DNA from: Deinococcus roseus
GTDB lineage: Bacteria; Deinococcota; Deinococci; Deinococcales; Deinococcaceae
NCBI RefSeq assembly: GCF_014646895.1
Contig: NZ_BMOD01000001.1
Location: forward strand, 1 to 64,000
Length of the DNA: 64,000 nucleotides
Direction of reading: 5' to 3'
Below the pieces are notes generated by a model. It was not told the DNA's origin and searched no databases. It was given only the letters and a program-made list of their open reading frames with translations. Each line of letters starts with the position of its first letter. Positions within the stretch are counted from its first letter, which is position 1. Positions 37,922 to 46,476 of this stretch are shown here, piece by piece. The position numbers and the translations under genes were made by a program.

Positions 37922-40669
37922 TCAGTTCATCTGGTAGATGCCATTCTGGAAGATGAAATTCCACTTGCCATCAAAGAACTTGATGCGCTCTTCCAGCAGG
38001 GTGCCAGAGAAGGGAGGATCCCGGGTAAGCAGCACTTTGCCTTCTCTGTCCAGCACCACAAACTTGAGGCTGTAAAAACCATTCTGCTGGGTCAAAACCT
38101 CTCCATTTTCATTGACCGCCAGGATTTTAACGTTGGTGTTTGCTGTTGCATTGGTGATCTTTCTTCTGATCCCATCCGGCCCCCGCAGCCACACCTGCTT
38201 GATGTTGGAAGCATCCGGGTCCAGGTATGCCAGATGCTGGTCATTGAGGGCATACTCCGCTTCTTCCCAGCTGCCCAGAGAGTTGGACACTTCAGGACTC
38301 AACACCTGCTCCTGTCCATTGCGGTTTTCAAGGGTGCTGCGCAAGTAGGAGGTGCCCAGCGTGAAAACCACGGATGTTCCATTGTTTTCCTGATGCAGCA
38401 CCATGCGGTTGGCAACCTGGGTCAGTTTGTTCAAAGACTGGTCAAACTGGTAAAGCTGGCCATCTGTGCCCATCCAGGTAACCACCCCATTGGCGGCCAG
38501 ATTGCGGCCATCATCGGTCATGTACCAGCTTTCGAGATTGACCTCGATCTGTGTGACTTCTCCAGTGGTCAGGTTCTTGCGAAACACCCCTGCATCGGAA
38601 GACCACAGCACAAATTGGCCCACAGCCTGAAAATAAAACACCGGGCCTGTGATGGGCTGGTCAGGAAACCGGATGTCATACAGCGCTGCAAATGATCCAG
38701 GCATGACCGCCCGGTACACGGCTCCCGTGTCGGTCAGTCTGGCATCAAAGCCTGTGTCTGCCTGATCTGTATCGGTCAGGTAAGCCCCTTCAGGGAAAGA
38801 AACTTTGATTTGCTGGCCGGTTTTGGTGTTCAGCAGGACCAGAGCTTTCCCATGCTGGTAATCTTCGTAGAGCACGCGATCTGCATCCATGTCAAACACC
38901 CGGCCACTGAACAGGTGGGTCATCTGGTAACTGGGGTTGGTCAACTGAACTTCATAATCCACAGCAGCAATGTTGCCATGAAGGTCTGTGGCTTTCACCG
39001 TCAGCAAACTGTACACTTCATGTTCACGCAGCGGGCCAGGCACCTGGACCATGGCATCCAGCGCATTGACCCCCGCAGCCAGCACTTTTCCATCCTCTGC
39101 AATCACTTCAAGCTTGCAGGGGCCAGATTCGTCTGTGCAGGTTGCAACCATGTGCATGGGACCGGAAGTGCTCAGGCGCATGGTGGGATCGTAAGACAGA
39201 TGGGACAGCACAGGTTTCGGGTTGTGAAAAAGCCGGGCTTTCCAGATGCGCTGGTGCCCTGCATCATCGGTGATTTTTCCCTGCAGGTGCAGTTCTCCAG
39301 AGGGCTGATCTTTCAGGTTCACCTCTCCAGACCACACCCCTCCTTTGTATTCAAAGGGGAAAACCTTGCCTGTTTCCAGCACTTTGATTTCCACTTCCTT
39401 GATGCCAACAGTGGAAGTGATGGGCAGGGTGACTTTGTAACCGGGATGCTCCGACCAGTACAGCACGTCTTCCACAAAACGGTTCCAGTCCACGTTCATG
39501 GACTCCCGGTATCCGGAATCTGGCACGACTTCCAGTGAGACATACCCCTTGACCGTTCCACAGGTGTATTCCAGCGTCACCATCCCTGTGGCATCACCGG
39601 GAGCAGTAAAAATGCCATAAACATCAATGCTGCCCTTGCCACTGGCCACCTTCCAGGGTGAAACACAACTGTCAGGCGTCAATTGCAACAACCTGGCAAA
39701 GACACGGGTCTGGTCTTCCTGTTCCACCAGCACATTGTTGACCCTGAACACCACCCCCTGATTGGTGGTGGTGAAGACCTGCAGGGTGGAGGTGATGGAA
39801 GGTTGCTTGCGGAAAGTGGCTTTGATGGTGGCAGTGGCCGAAGTTACACCTGTTGGAGCCGTGTATTCAAATGCTCCAGGGGTTTCTGTGGCTTTCAGGG
39901 TGCCCGGACCTTCCAGCACAACATCCACATCCTGAAGGGATGAAGAAATCAGGGTGGTGGCTCCCGGAGATAAAATCACCGCCTTTGCAGTGAGCTGCAA
40001 GAAGGCATTTGCCGAAATCGTCACCTGCACCACCACTGTTGCCTGGGCAAAATTGCCTGCAGTGTCAATGGCTTTTGCCGTGTAGGTGTGTTTGCCGTTG
40101 CTGGTCTGTGTGTAATCCAGGCTCAGGGTGTACGGTGCAGTGGCATCGCTGGACAGCAGAACATCACCCTCATAAAATTCCACCTTCTGCACAGCCACAT
40201 TGTCTGAGGCTTCTGCTTTGATGGTCACATTCTGCAGGGCATCAACGTAAGTGTCGGAGGCCATGACCGTGACTGCAGGAGGGGTGCTGTCCAGATCCAC
40301 AATGTTGACGTTCACTTTGACGGCACCACTGTTGCCTGTGTTGCTGGAGGTGTCAAAGACCTTGGCAGTGTAAGTGTGCTCTCCGTTGTTGGCTTTGGTG
40401 AAATTGAGGTTCAGCTCATAGGGGGCTGTGGTGTCTTCCCCGAGCTTGCTGGCCCCTTCGTAAAATTCGACTTTTTGGACGCCCACATTGTCGGTGGCAA
40501 CTGCGGTCAACTTGACAGGGCCTGCTGTGGTCACGGCTGTGCTGGAAGCGTTCAATGTGACACTGGGTGGCGTTTTGTCAGGTGCAGGTCCTGAAGGGGC
40601 ACAGGCGTTCAGCAAAATTCCTGTACAGCACAGGGCAAACCAGCCGGGAAAAAAAGGCAATTTTTTCAT
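37922..40669 (-). CDS. Exported Ig-like lipoprotein, copy 1 of a tandem pair
   Basis: This 915-residue lipoprotein (lipobox LNAC, Cys23) is the paralog of the gene 183 bases downstream. The first Ig-like domain is nearly identical in the two proteins (GPAPDKTPPSVTLNASSTAV, DNVGVQKVEFYEGASKLGED). A second Ig repeat, middle sandwich domains and a propeller-like C-terminus follow in the same order but are much more divergent. AGGAG lies seven bases before the ATG. The gradient of identity, strongest at the 5' end, suggests recent duplication or gene conversion there. It is divergent from the PadR gene. Confidence 0.8.
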   Translation of the reverse strand: MKKLPFFPGWFALCCTGILLNACAPSGPAPDKTPPSVTLNASSTAVTTAGPVKLTAVATDNVGVQKVEFYEGASKLGEDTTAPYELNLNFTKANNGEHTYTAKVFDTSSNTGNSGAVKVNVNIVDLDSTPPAVTVMASDTYVDALQNVTIKAEASDNVAVQKVEFYEGDVLLSSDATAPYTLSLDYTQTSNGKHTYTAKAIDTAGNFAQATVVVQVTISANAFLQLTAKAVILSPGATTLISSSLQDVDVVLEGPGTLKATETPGAFEYTAPTGVTSATATIKATFRKQPSITSTLQVFTTTNQGVVFRVNNVLVEQEDQTRVFARLLQLTPDSCVSPWKVASGKGSIDVYGIFTAPGDATGMVTLEYTCGTVKGYVSLEVVPDSGYRESMNVDWNRFVEDVLYWSEHPGYKVTLPITSTVGIKEVEIKVLETGKVFPFEYKGGVWSGEVNLKDQPSGELHLQGKITDDAGHQRIWKARLFHNPKPVLSHLSYDPTMRLSTSGPMHMVATCTDESGPCKLEVIAEDGKVLAAGVNALDAMVQVPGPLREHEVYSLLTVKATDLHGNIAAVDYEVQLTNPSYQMTHLFSGRVFDMDADRVLYEDYQHGKALVLLNTKTGQQIKVSFPEGAYLTDTDQADTGFDARLTDTGAVYRAVMPGSFAALYDIRFPDQPITGPVFYFQAVGQFVLWSSDAGVFRKNLTTGEVTQIEVNLESWYMTDDGRNLAANGVVTWMGTDGQLYQFDQSLNKLTQVANRMVLHQENNGTSVVFTLGTSYLRSTLENRNGQEQVLSPEVSNSLGSWEEAEYALNDQHLAYLDPDASNIKQVWLRGPDGIRRKITNATANTNVKILAVNENGEVLTQQNGFYSLKFVVLDREGKVLLTRDPPFSGTLLEERIKFFDGKWNFIFQNGIYQMN

Positions 40670-40789
40670 TTTTTCTCCTGAGGTTCAATGGATTGCTGTT
40701 CTCTGGTGCCAGTCTATGGATTTCAGTGTGGTTTTGCTGTGCTGAATTGACCAGAAGCAGGTTCATGAAGATGATGAACTCCATTTCTG

Positions 40790-40851
40790 TCGATATATCG
40801 TTGACACATCTTGACAAGCATTCTATCTAGCAGTATCTTCGATATATCGAA
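40790..40851 (+). promoter_or_regulatory. PadR promoter with two TCGATATATCG operator palindromes
   Basis: CGATATATCG at 40791-40800 and TTCGATATATCGAA at 40838-40851 have centres 49 bp apart. Between them lie two possible promoters, TTGACA 40801-40806 with TATCTA 40824-40829, and TTGACA 40811-40816 with TATCTT 40834-40839, both with 17-base spacing. The second palindrome covers the end of the -10 and the start site, a classical place for autorepression. Confidence 0.7.
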
Positions 40852-40861
40852 AGGAGTGCAC

Positions 40862-41569
40862 ATGCACCGCAAAGCTTTTTTCATTCGCCAGAGATGGCAC
40901 CATCAACAGGAACACCACCACAGACACCATCCCCATGCCCATGGAGGTTTTGAAGGAGGACCAGAGCGTTCTGGCTTCCGTCCAGAACACCGTGAAGGCC
41001 CTGAGCATCATGGACAACACGACCCGAGGGTGCAGCGCTGCTCCCCTTTTGGAGAGCATGGCCGCCGGGGTTTCATGGGTCATGGCAGAGGAATGGGCAG
41101 AGGGTCCGGCCCCAGGGTCAAACCCGGCAATGTCCGGGCAGCCATTCTGGCCTTGCTCTCTGAAAGCCCCTTCAACGGCTACCAGATCATTCAGGAAATT
41201 GCCCAGCGCAGCGACAACGTCTGGAAACCCAGCTCCGGCTCGGTCTACCCTGCCCTGCAACAACTGATCGATGAGGGCCTGATCCAGGAAACCGTGTCAG
41301 AAGGCAAACGTGCCTTCGCCCTCACCGAGGCAGGCAGCCTGTACTGTGCAGAACACCCCGAAGAAGTCTCTGCTCCCTGGAAAGTGGTTTCAGAAGGGGT
41401 CAGTGACGCGGTTTTTGATTTGCGTTCTGCCCTGGGTCAGCTGTTTCAGGCCACCCAGCAAATTGCCCAGGTGGGCACCCCCGAGCAGGCTGCACAAGCC
41501 AGCAAAGTGCTGGTCAGGGCCCGCAAGGCCCTGTACAAACTGCTGGCCGAAGACGACAACGAAGAATAA
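40862..41569 (+). CDS. PadR-family regulator with His-rich N-terminal extension (YqjI/NfeR-like)
   Basis: This 235-residue protein has an N-terminal ~80-residue tail rich in His, Gly and Arg (WHHQQEHHHRHHPHAHGG) that should bind transition metals. A PadR winged helix follows (residues ~90-165: AAILALLSESPFNGYQIIQEI, SSGSVYPALQQLIDEGLI) and then a helical dimerisation domain. E. coli YqjI/NfeR has the same layout and responds to nickel and iron, so metal sensing is inferred. AAAGGAG precedes ATG 40862. Two identical palindromes in its promoter are the likely operators. The divergent Ig-like lipoprotein gene may be a co-target. Confidence 0.85.
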   Translation: MHRKAFFIRQRWHHQQEHHHRHHPHAHGGFEGGPERSGFRPEHREGPEHHGQHDPRVQRCSPFGEHGRRGFMGHGRGMGRGSGPRVKPGNVRAAILALLSESPFNGYQIIQEIAQRSDNVWKPSSGSVYPALQQLIDEGLIQETVSEGKRAFALTEAGSLYCAEHPEEVSAPWKVVSEGVSDAVFDLRSALGQLFQATQQIAQVGTPEQAAQASKVLVRARKALYKLLAEDDNEE

Positions 41570-41602
41570 AATCAACCTTCTCAAGCACAAATTCAAAGCA
41601 CA

Positions 41603-41632
41603 AAAAAAGAGCCTGACATCAGGCTCTTTTTG
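41603..41632. terminator. Bidirectional terminator between padR and the 84-residue gene
   Basis: The inner stem GAGCCT/AGGCTC (41609-41614 with 41621-41626) is extended by five A-T pairs on each side, giving T-runs for both strands. Confidence 0.85.
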
Positions 41633-41654
41633 CTGGTTGTTGCAGGATCATGTT

Positions 41655-41909
41655 TCAGGCCAGTGAGGTTTTCAGGCCACCCAGCTTCTCAATTTCCAGG
41701 ATTGCTTTTTCAATGCGGGCAGTGTCCTGGTGTTCTTCACGGGCGTAACTGAGCACCTGCCGGAGTTCGCTGTGGGCGGTGCTCAGCAGTTTCTGGGCCA
41801 GGGCGGGTTCACTGGCGTTGTAGAATCTGGCTTCTGCCAGCAAACGCTCTGCGGTGCGGATGGCCGTACAGGCTTCTTCAAAAGGAATTGGATTTTGCAG
41901 GGATTTCAT
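41655..41909 (-). CDS. Small helical protein of unknown function, 84 residues
   Basis: The product is almost entirely alpha-helical by appearance (FEEACTAIRTAERLLAEARF, then SELRQVLSYAREEHQDTARI and IEKAILEIEKLGGL), with TPR-like or four-helix character. No family is recognised. A GGAGAGG sequence lies six bases before the ATG. It sits alone between two terminator-bounded units, so it has its own promoter, not identified. Confidence 0.6.
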   Translation of the reverse strand: MKSLQNPIPFEEACTAIRTAERLLAEARFYNASEPALAQKLLSTAHSELRQVLSYAREEHQDTARIEKAILEIEKLGGLKTSLA

Positions 41910-42294
41910 GGGAACCTCTCCAGGGAAAACAGGGACAGCAGGTCAGGAAGGTGCATCAAATTGTGCTGGAAGTGGGCTGAACGTCAGAAGGGGCTTCTTC
42001 TGTGTGCAGTGATTCCAGTATAGCTTACAGTTGTGCAACATTTGTCCCCTCTGTCTCATTTGATTGTCCAGAATCGCTCAACACAGGTCAATCAGTAAGA
42101 TGACCAGGAGCAAGAAACTCAATATACACATGATGCTTCTGATATCACTTGCAACAAAAACCATATCTTTGGCAAATTACACCATTTGCTGTTGATGATC
42201 ATTTTCAGAAGGGGGTTTCAATGAAAAATGGCAAGCCCGCAGCCTGCCATCAAAGTCTTCCTTGAGGTCTTTTTTGCCTGCCGACAACCCCGAT
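41910..42294. other. AT-rich intergenic interval
   Basis: No supported gene. It contains the terminator of the signalling operon (42224-42250) and an AT-rich stretch (42040-42200). The mini-frame at 42221 lies inside the terminator hairpin and is not considered a gene. Confidence 0.5.
42224..42250 (-). terminator. Terminator of the receiver/kinase operon
   Basis: On the minus strand a hairpin with outer arms ATGGCA/TGCCAT (42245-42250 with 42228-42233) is followed directly by TTTTT. Confidence 0.65.
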
Positions 42295-42735
42295 TTATTC
42301 CTGTCTGGGAGGGTATTCGTTCAGGACAAGCCAGTACATGCCCAGTTGCAGGGTGGCATCCATGAAGTGCTCAAAATCCACGGGCTTGCGGATGTAGCTG
42401 TTGGCCCCCAAATTGTAGCTGAGCACCATGTCCTCATCCTGTTTGGAGGAGGTGAGGATCACCACTGGAATCAGTTTGGTGGCGTCGCTGGAACGGATTT
42501 TTTCCAGCACCTCCAGACCGTTCATCTTGGGGAGTTTCAGGTCCAGCAGGATCAGGTGGGGCAGTTCTGTGGGGTTGCGGTGGGCATATTGCCCCTGGCA
42601 GAACAGGTAATCCACAGCTTCCACGCCATCACGGACCACAATCACTTCGTTGGCAAGGCGGCTTTTCTTGAAGGCCCTGAGGGTCAAAAGTTCATCGTCT
42701 TCGTTGTCTTCAACCAGCAATACCACTTTTTTCAT
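42295..42735 (-). CDS. Rcp1-type response regulator (single receiver domain)
   Basis: This 146-residue stand-alone CheY-like receiver has an acidic pocket in VEDNEDD and a phospho-acceptor Asp in HLILLDLKLPKMNGLEVL. A conserved Thr/Lys pair appears in VVILTSSKQDED and SYIRKPVDFEHF. The tail (LQLGMYWLVLNEYPP) is characteristic of Rcp1, the phytochrome-associated receiver family. It follows the histidine kinase at 42732 with a four-base overlap, so they should be partners. There is no output domain, so the signal probably passes by protein contact. Confidence 0.93.
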   Translation of the reverse strand: MKKVVLLVEDNEDDELLTLRAFKKSRLANEVIVVRDGVEAVDYLFCQGQYAHRNPTELPHLILLDLKLPKMNGLEVLEKIRSSDATKLIPVVILTSSKQDEDMVLSYNLGANSYIRKPVDFEHFMDATLQLGMYWLVLNEYPPRQE

Positions 42736-44786
42736 GCCTGTTCTCCTGAATCTTCCTGATGTTGAGGGATGGTGAAGAAGAAAGTGGCACCTTTGCCCAC
42801 TTCGCCCTGTGCCCACACTTTACCACCATGGCGGTGGATCACCCGCTGAACGCTGGCCAGACCCACCCCGGTGCCCTCAAATTCTGCGTTGCTGTGCAAC
42901 CTCTGGAACACCCCGAACAGGCGGTCCAGGTTGTCCATGCTGAAACCTGCTCCATTGTCTTGCACAAAAAAGACTTCAGGTCGAGGTTCTTCTGCTGCTT
43001 CTGTTCCCGGCATCCGGCCAAATTGAATTTTCGGATGCGCTGTCCTGGAGGTGAATTTCCAGCTGTTGCCCAGCAAATTCTGCAACACCACCCTCAGCAG
43101 GGTGGGATCACCAATGGTGGCCATGTTCGGTTCGATGTCCACCTGCACATTGCGTTCTGGCTCTGCAAATTGCAGGTCTTCCAGCACGCTCTCTGCCAGC
43201 TGGGAAAGGTTGACCTTCTGGTGGCGCATTTCGGTGCGGGAAATGCGGGAGAGGTGCAGGATGTCGTCAATCAGGCGGGCCATGCGGTCGCTGCCTTTCT
43301 TGATGCGCTCCAGGTAATCCTGGCCGGTTTCATCGAGCTGGTCGTGGTAATCTTCCAGCAAGGCCTGACTGAACCCGTTGAGGCTGCGCAAAGGTGCCCG
43401 CAGATCGTGCGAGACACTGAATGCAAAAGCTTCAAGTTCCCGGTTGATGAATTCCAGCTCCTGGGCCTTCTGAATCACGTCGCGATTCAGCTCTCTTGCC
43501 CTTTCGTTCAGGGAAAGGTTGAGTTGTTTCAGTTCCTCTTCGGCCTTCTTGCGTTCGGTGATGTCCCGAACAATTCCTGTGTAGAAACGGCCTTCTGGAA
43601 TGTCCCAGTGTGAGATGGAGAACTCGATGGGAAAACGGCTGCCATCTTTTCTCATGCCCACGGTTTCTGCAGTCAAACCAATTTCAGGAGCCTGTGCAGG
43701 CTGCTCTTGCTGGGGTTGTCTGAGCTCTGGTGGACTGAGGACGCTGGACGGCTGTCCCAGGATTTCTGCTTCACTGTAACCGTACATTTCAGTGGCATAA
43801 CGGTTCCATCCCAGAATGGTTCCAGCTGAATTGATGATGATGATGGCATCATGGGCAGATTCGGTGAGCACCCGGTAACGCAATTCGCTGTTGACCAGTT
43901 GCTGGCTGGATTCCTGTTGCTGCAGGTCACTGCGGTGCAAAGACCAGCCCAGGTAATACACCATCAGGGTGAAGATCGCTATGACGCTCACCGTGAACAA
44001 AACAGACCCGAAATCCGTACCGAACAGGTTGTAGTAAATGGCTTCGAAACGCAACCAGGACAGCAGGGCGGGCACCGCAATTGCGGCAGGAATCAGGCGG
44101 CGCACCACGGCCCCTCCCGCGGTGCGCTGGCGCATCAGGTTCACGATGCTCCAGTCTGCCCGTGCACACCAGAACCCGAGGCACAGCAGCATGAACGTGT
44201 TGGCGGTGCTGAGGGCCATCTGGGCTTTCCAGCCCATGAAGGTCAGTCCAGTGATTCCAAACAGGTAGCTCAGGATCGAGAACAGGGACAGCAGAAACAC
44301 AACGAACACCAGCACCTCTGAGGGCCACCTGCGTTCGTCGCGACGCACATCCATGATGGTGAGGGCCACCCCCAGCAGCACAAAAGACAGGGCTGTGGGC
44401 ACGGCAATGTTGTTGACTTTCAGGTCTGGCATCCCGAAAAGCCACTGGAACAGCCAGTCGTCCAGTTTGAAGTCCTGTCCTGAGACCCACGAGGCACAAA
44501 CCAGCAACCCCACCACCATCTGGATCAGGGCCAGCACGATCACCACAATGCGCATCTGGGTGCGTGCCCCACTCACCAGCCACAGCGCAATGGCACACAA
44601 CACAAAATTCAGGGCAGTGAGGGGGTTCATCATCACTGCAGTGGATTGTCCCCACTCAGGATGGAACCTCCAGCCCACAATGATCCACAGCCCGATGCCC
44701 AGCACCGAAACAGCAGTGAAACGGGCCAGAACCTCAGCAGAAAAAGGCAAACGGTTGCTGGTGGGCGGGGTGCTGACTGCGCTCAT
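42732..44786 (-). CDS. Membrane PAS-sensor histidine kinase
   Basis: This 684-residue kinase has about eight N-terminal membrane helices (residues ~20-285) with no recognised sensory fold. A PAS domain follows (~295-420, LTESAHDAIIIINSAGTILG), then a short coiled coil, HisKA (H-box FSVSHDLRAPLRSLNGFSQ) and an HATPase domain (NLLGNSWKFT, VQDNGAGFSM, EGTGVGLASV). The H-box HDLRAPLR is the type found in phytochromes. The start overlaps the second kinase's stop (ATGA). Its receiver partner follows with a four-base overlap. The signal sensed is unknown. Confidence 0.9.
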   Translation of the reverse strand: MSAVSTPPTSNRLPFSAEVLARFTAVSVLGIGLWIIVGWRFHPEWGQSTAVMMNPLTALNFVLCAIALWLVSGARTQMRIVVIVLALIQMVVGLLVCASWVSGQDFKLDDWLFQWLFGMPDLKVNNIAVPTALSFVLLGVALTIMDVRRDERRWPSEVLVFVVFLLSLFSILSYLFGITGLTFMGWKAQMALSTANTFMLLCLGFWCARADWSIVNLMRQRTAGGAVVRRLIPAAIAVPALLSWLRFEAIYYNLFGTDFGSVLFTVSVIAIFTLMVYYLGWSLHRSDLQQQESSQQLVNSELRYRVLTESAHDAIIIINSAGTILGWNRYATEMYGYSEAEILGQPSSVLSPPELRQPQQEQPAQAPEIGLTAETVGMRKDGSRFPIEFSISHWDIPEGRFYTGIVRDITERKKAEEELKQLNLSLNERARELNRDVIQKAQELEFINRELEAFAFSVSHDLRAPLRSLNGFSQALLEDYHDQLDETGQDYLERIKKGSDRMARLIDDILHLSRISRTEMRHQKVNLSQLAESVLEDLQFAEPERNVQVDIEPNMATIGDPTLLRVVLQNLLGNSWKFTSRTAHPKIQFGRMPGTEAAEEPRPEVFFVQDNGAGFSMDNLDRLFGVFQRLHSNAEFEGTGVGLASVQRVIHRHGGKVWAQGEVGKGATFFFTIPQHQEDSGEQA

Positions 44787-46111
44787 GGTCTTTCCTCCAG
44801 GGCAGGCAAAGTGAAATATAGGGTGGCACCTTCCTGGGGTTTGCCTTCAGCCCAGATTCTTCCGCCGTGCCGCTCCACAATGCGTTTGACCACGGCAAGC
44901 CCCATGCCATTGCCCTCAAATTCCAGGTTTCCATGCAAGCGGTGAAAAGGCTGAAACATCTGTCCGGCAAACCTCATGTCGAATCCCACCCCATTGTCTC
45001 TGACGTAATACACGGTTTCTTGCTCCTGCACCAGAGACCCCACCCGAATGACCGGATGGGGCTTTCCAGCAGAGAATTTGAAGCTGTTGGTGAGCAAATG
45101 CTGCATCAGGGTGCGGATCAAAACCAGATCACCATACACCTGCATGTGCCCCTCTATCTGGAGGTCGATGTCCTGCTGTCCAGGACGCGGCAAACTGGAA
45201 GCCACCCTGGAGGTCAGGGCACTGAGATCCAGCAAATTCACCTGCATGGCAGCACGCGTGACCCGAGAGTAATCCAGCAAATCATCCAGCAAGTCTCCCA
45301 GGCGCTGGCTGGCCTTGCGGATGCGTTGCAGGTAACCACGGGCCGTGTCATCCAGGCTGTCGCCATAGTCTTCCATCAGGGCCTGGCTGAAACCGTCCAG
45401 ACCCCTGAGGGGGGTGCGCAAATCGTGGGCCACACTGTGGGCGAAAGACTGCAAATCCCGGTTGGCGGCTTCAAGTTCCAGGTTGCGTTGGTGCAGGTCC
45501 AGCAGCAACTCCTCGGTTCGCACATTCAGGGCAGCGTTGAGGGTTTGCAAATCCTCTTGCCGGTCAGGCAGCATGAACTGGGAGGCCGTGATTTCACGGG
45601 TGAGTTCAGCTGTGCGGTCCTGGGCCACAAAAAGCAAGCCCACAGGCTCACCGGAATGCCCCACAATGGCTTTTCCCGTCAGGCGAATGGGTTTTTTGAC
45701 CTCCTGGATGCCAATCCAGTGGTCCACATGGAGCAATTCATTGCTCTTTGCCTGATCCAGCAGGTGGATGGCCAGGGTTTTGCTGTCCGCCTGATAAATG
45801 TCCAGCTCTGAAAGGGCGGGAAAGGCCTGTTCTGGCGCAAGTCCCAGCAGTTCTCTGGCGCAACGGTTGTGCCCGATGGGCTGGCCTTGCAGATCTGTCA
45901 CCCACCAGGCATCATGGCCCTGGTCTTTCAGGGCATTCAAAATCAGGGTGCTGTCTGCAGGGCTTGCCTGCTGGTCTGTTTTCTGGTCTGGAGGTACAGC
46001 AGAGCTTTGTTGCTGTGCAAAAGTGCTCTGACGGATCCACAGAACCCAGCACAGCCATCCGCCTGCCAGCATGCCTGCCACAGCGACCACCAGGGCCTCC
46101 AGCAAAGTCAT
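44783..46111 (-). CDS. Histidine kinase with PAS-like sensor and single N-terminal helix
   Basis: This 442-residue kinase has one N-terminal membrane segment (LLEALVVAVAGMLAGGWLCWVLW) followed by a Gln-rich linker. A PAS-like domain spans residues ~60-175 (AWWVTDLQGQPIGHNRCARE) and a coiled coil follows (~195-225). HisKA has H-box FAHSVAHDLRTPLRGLDGFS, and the HATPase shows NSFKFSAG, VRDNGVGFDM and GNGMGLAVV. The kinase core is a close paralog of the next one (FSQALMEDYGDSLDDTA versus FSQALLEDYHDQLDETG). AAGGGAAG precedes the ATG. It leads a three-gene operon with kinase 2 and the receiver. Confidence 0.9.
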   Translation of the reverse strand: MTLLEALVVAVAGMLAGGWLCWVLWIRQSTFAQQQSSAVPPDQKTDQQASPADSTLILNALKDQGHDAWWVTDLQGQPIGHNRCARELLGLAPEQAFPALSELDIYQADSKTLAIHLLDQAKSNELLHVDHWIGIQEVKKPIRLTGKAIVGHSGEPVGLLFVAQDRTAELTREITASQFMLPDRQEDLQTLNAALNVRTEELLLDLHQRNLELEAANRDLQSFAHSVAHDLRTPLRGLDGFSQALMEDYGDSLDDTARGYLQRIRKASQRLGDLLDDLLDYSRVTRAAMQVNLLDLSALTSRVASSLPRPGQQDIDLQIEGHMQVYGDLVLIRTLMQHLLTNSFKFSAGKPHPVIRVGSLVQEQETVYYVRDNGVGFDMRFAGQMFQPFHRLHGNLEFEGNGMGLAVVKRIVERHGGRIWAEGKPQEGATLYFTLPALEERP

Positions 46112-46476
46112 GTCTTCCCTTCTGGCACATGGCTTCCCACTGCCCTTCTGTTGGTCTCAAAAACCATCAAGGGGTTGGGGGGGGCAGCAGGGTCACAGCA
46201 CAATACCATCAGGGTTCCTCCAGTTTCAGGGGGCAGGCATCACAAAATAACACTTTGCAGGACATGCCACCACTGGCCTCTCAGCAAGGTTACAGCGGCT
46301 TGTATAGCAGACTGCATGTTCAAATACAATCGCTTAAGGTCCCATCCTGCATCCTGAATGTGCTGTAATCTCAGTTGAAGACCACCTGTGGAAACCCACG
46401 GGTTTCAGGTGAGCCCCCTGGGTTCAGGCTCTGCTTCATACTCGGGTCCACACTCTGGCAGCAAAAGGTTCCACAG
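46112..46476. other. Divergent promoter region of the two kinase units
   Basis: No gene is supported. Face-to-face candidate promoters share the sequence 46300-46330. On the minus strand TTGTAT (46329-46324) and TATACA (46306-46301) are spaced by 17. On the plus strand TACAAT (46325-46330) is a possible -10 for the hybrid kinase, giving a ~140-base leader. These assignments are tentative. Confidence 0.35.

Noticed and set aside
42221..42265. 14-codon mini-frame with an AGAAGGGGG upstream
   Set aside because: It coincides with the terminator hairpin of the kinase operon; the apparent ribosome-binding site is better explained by chance.
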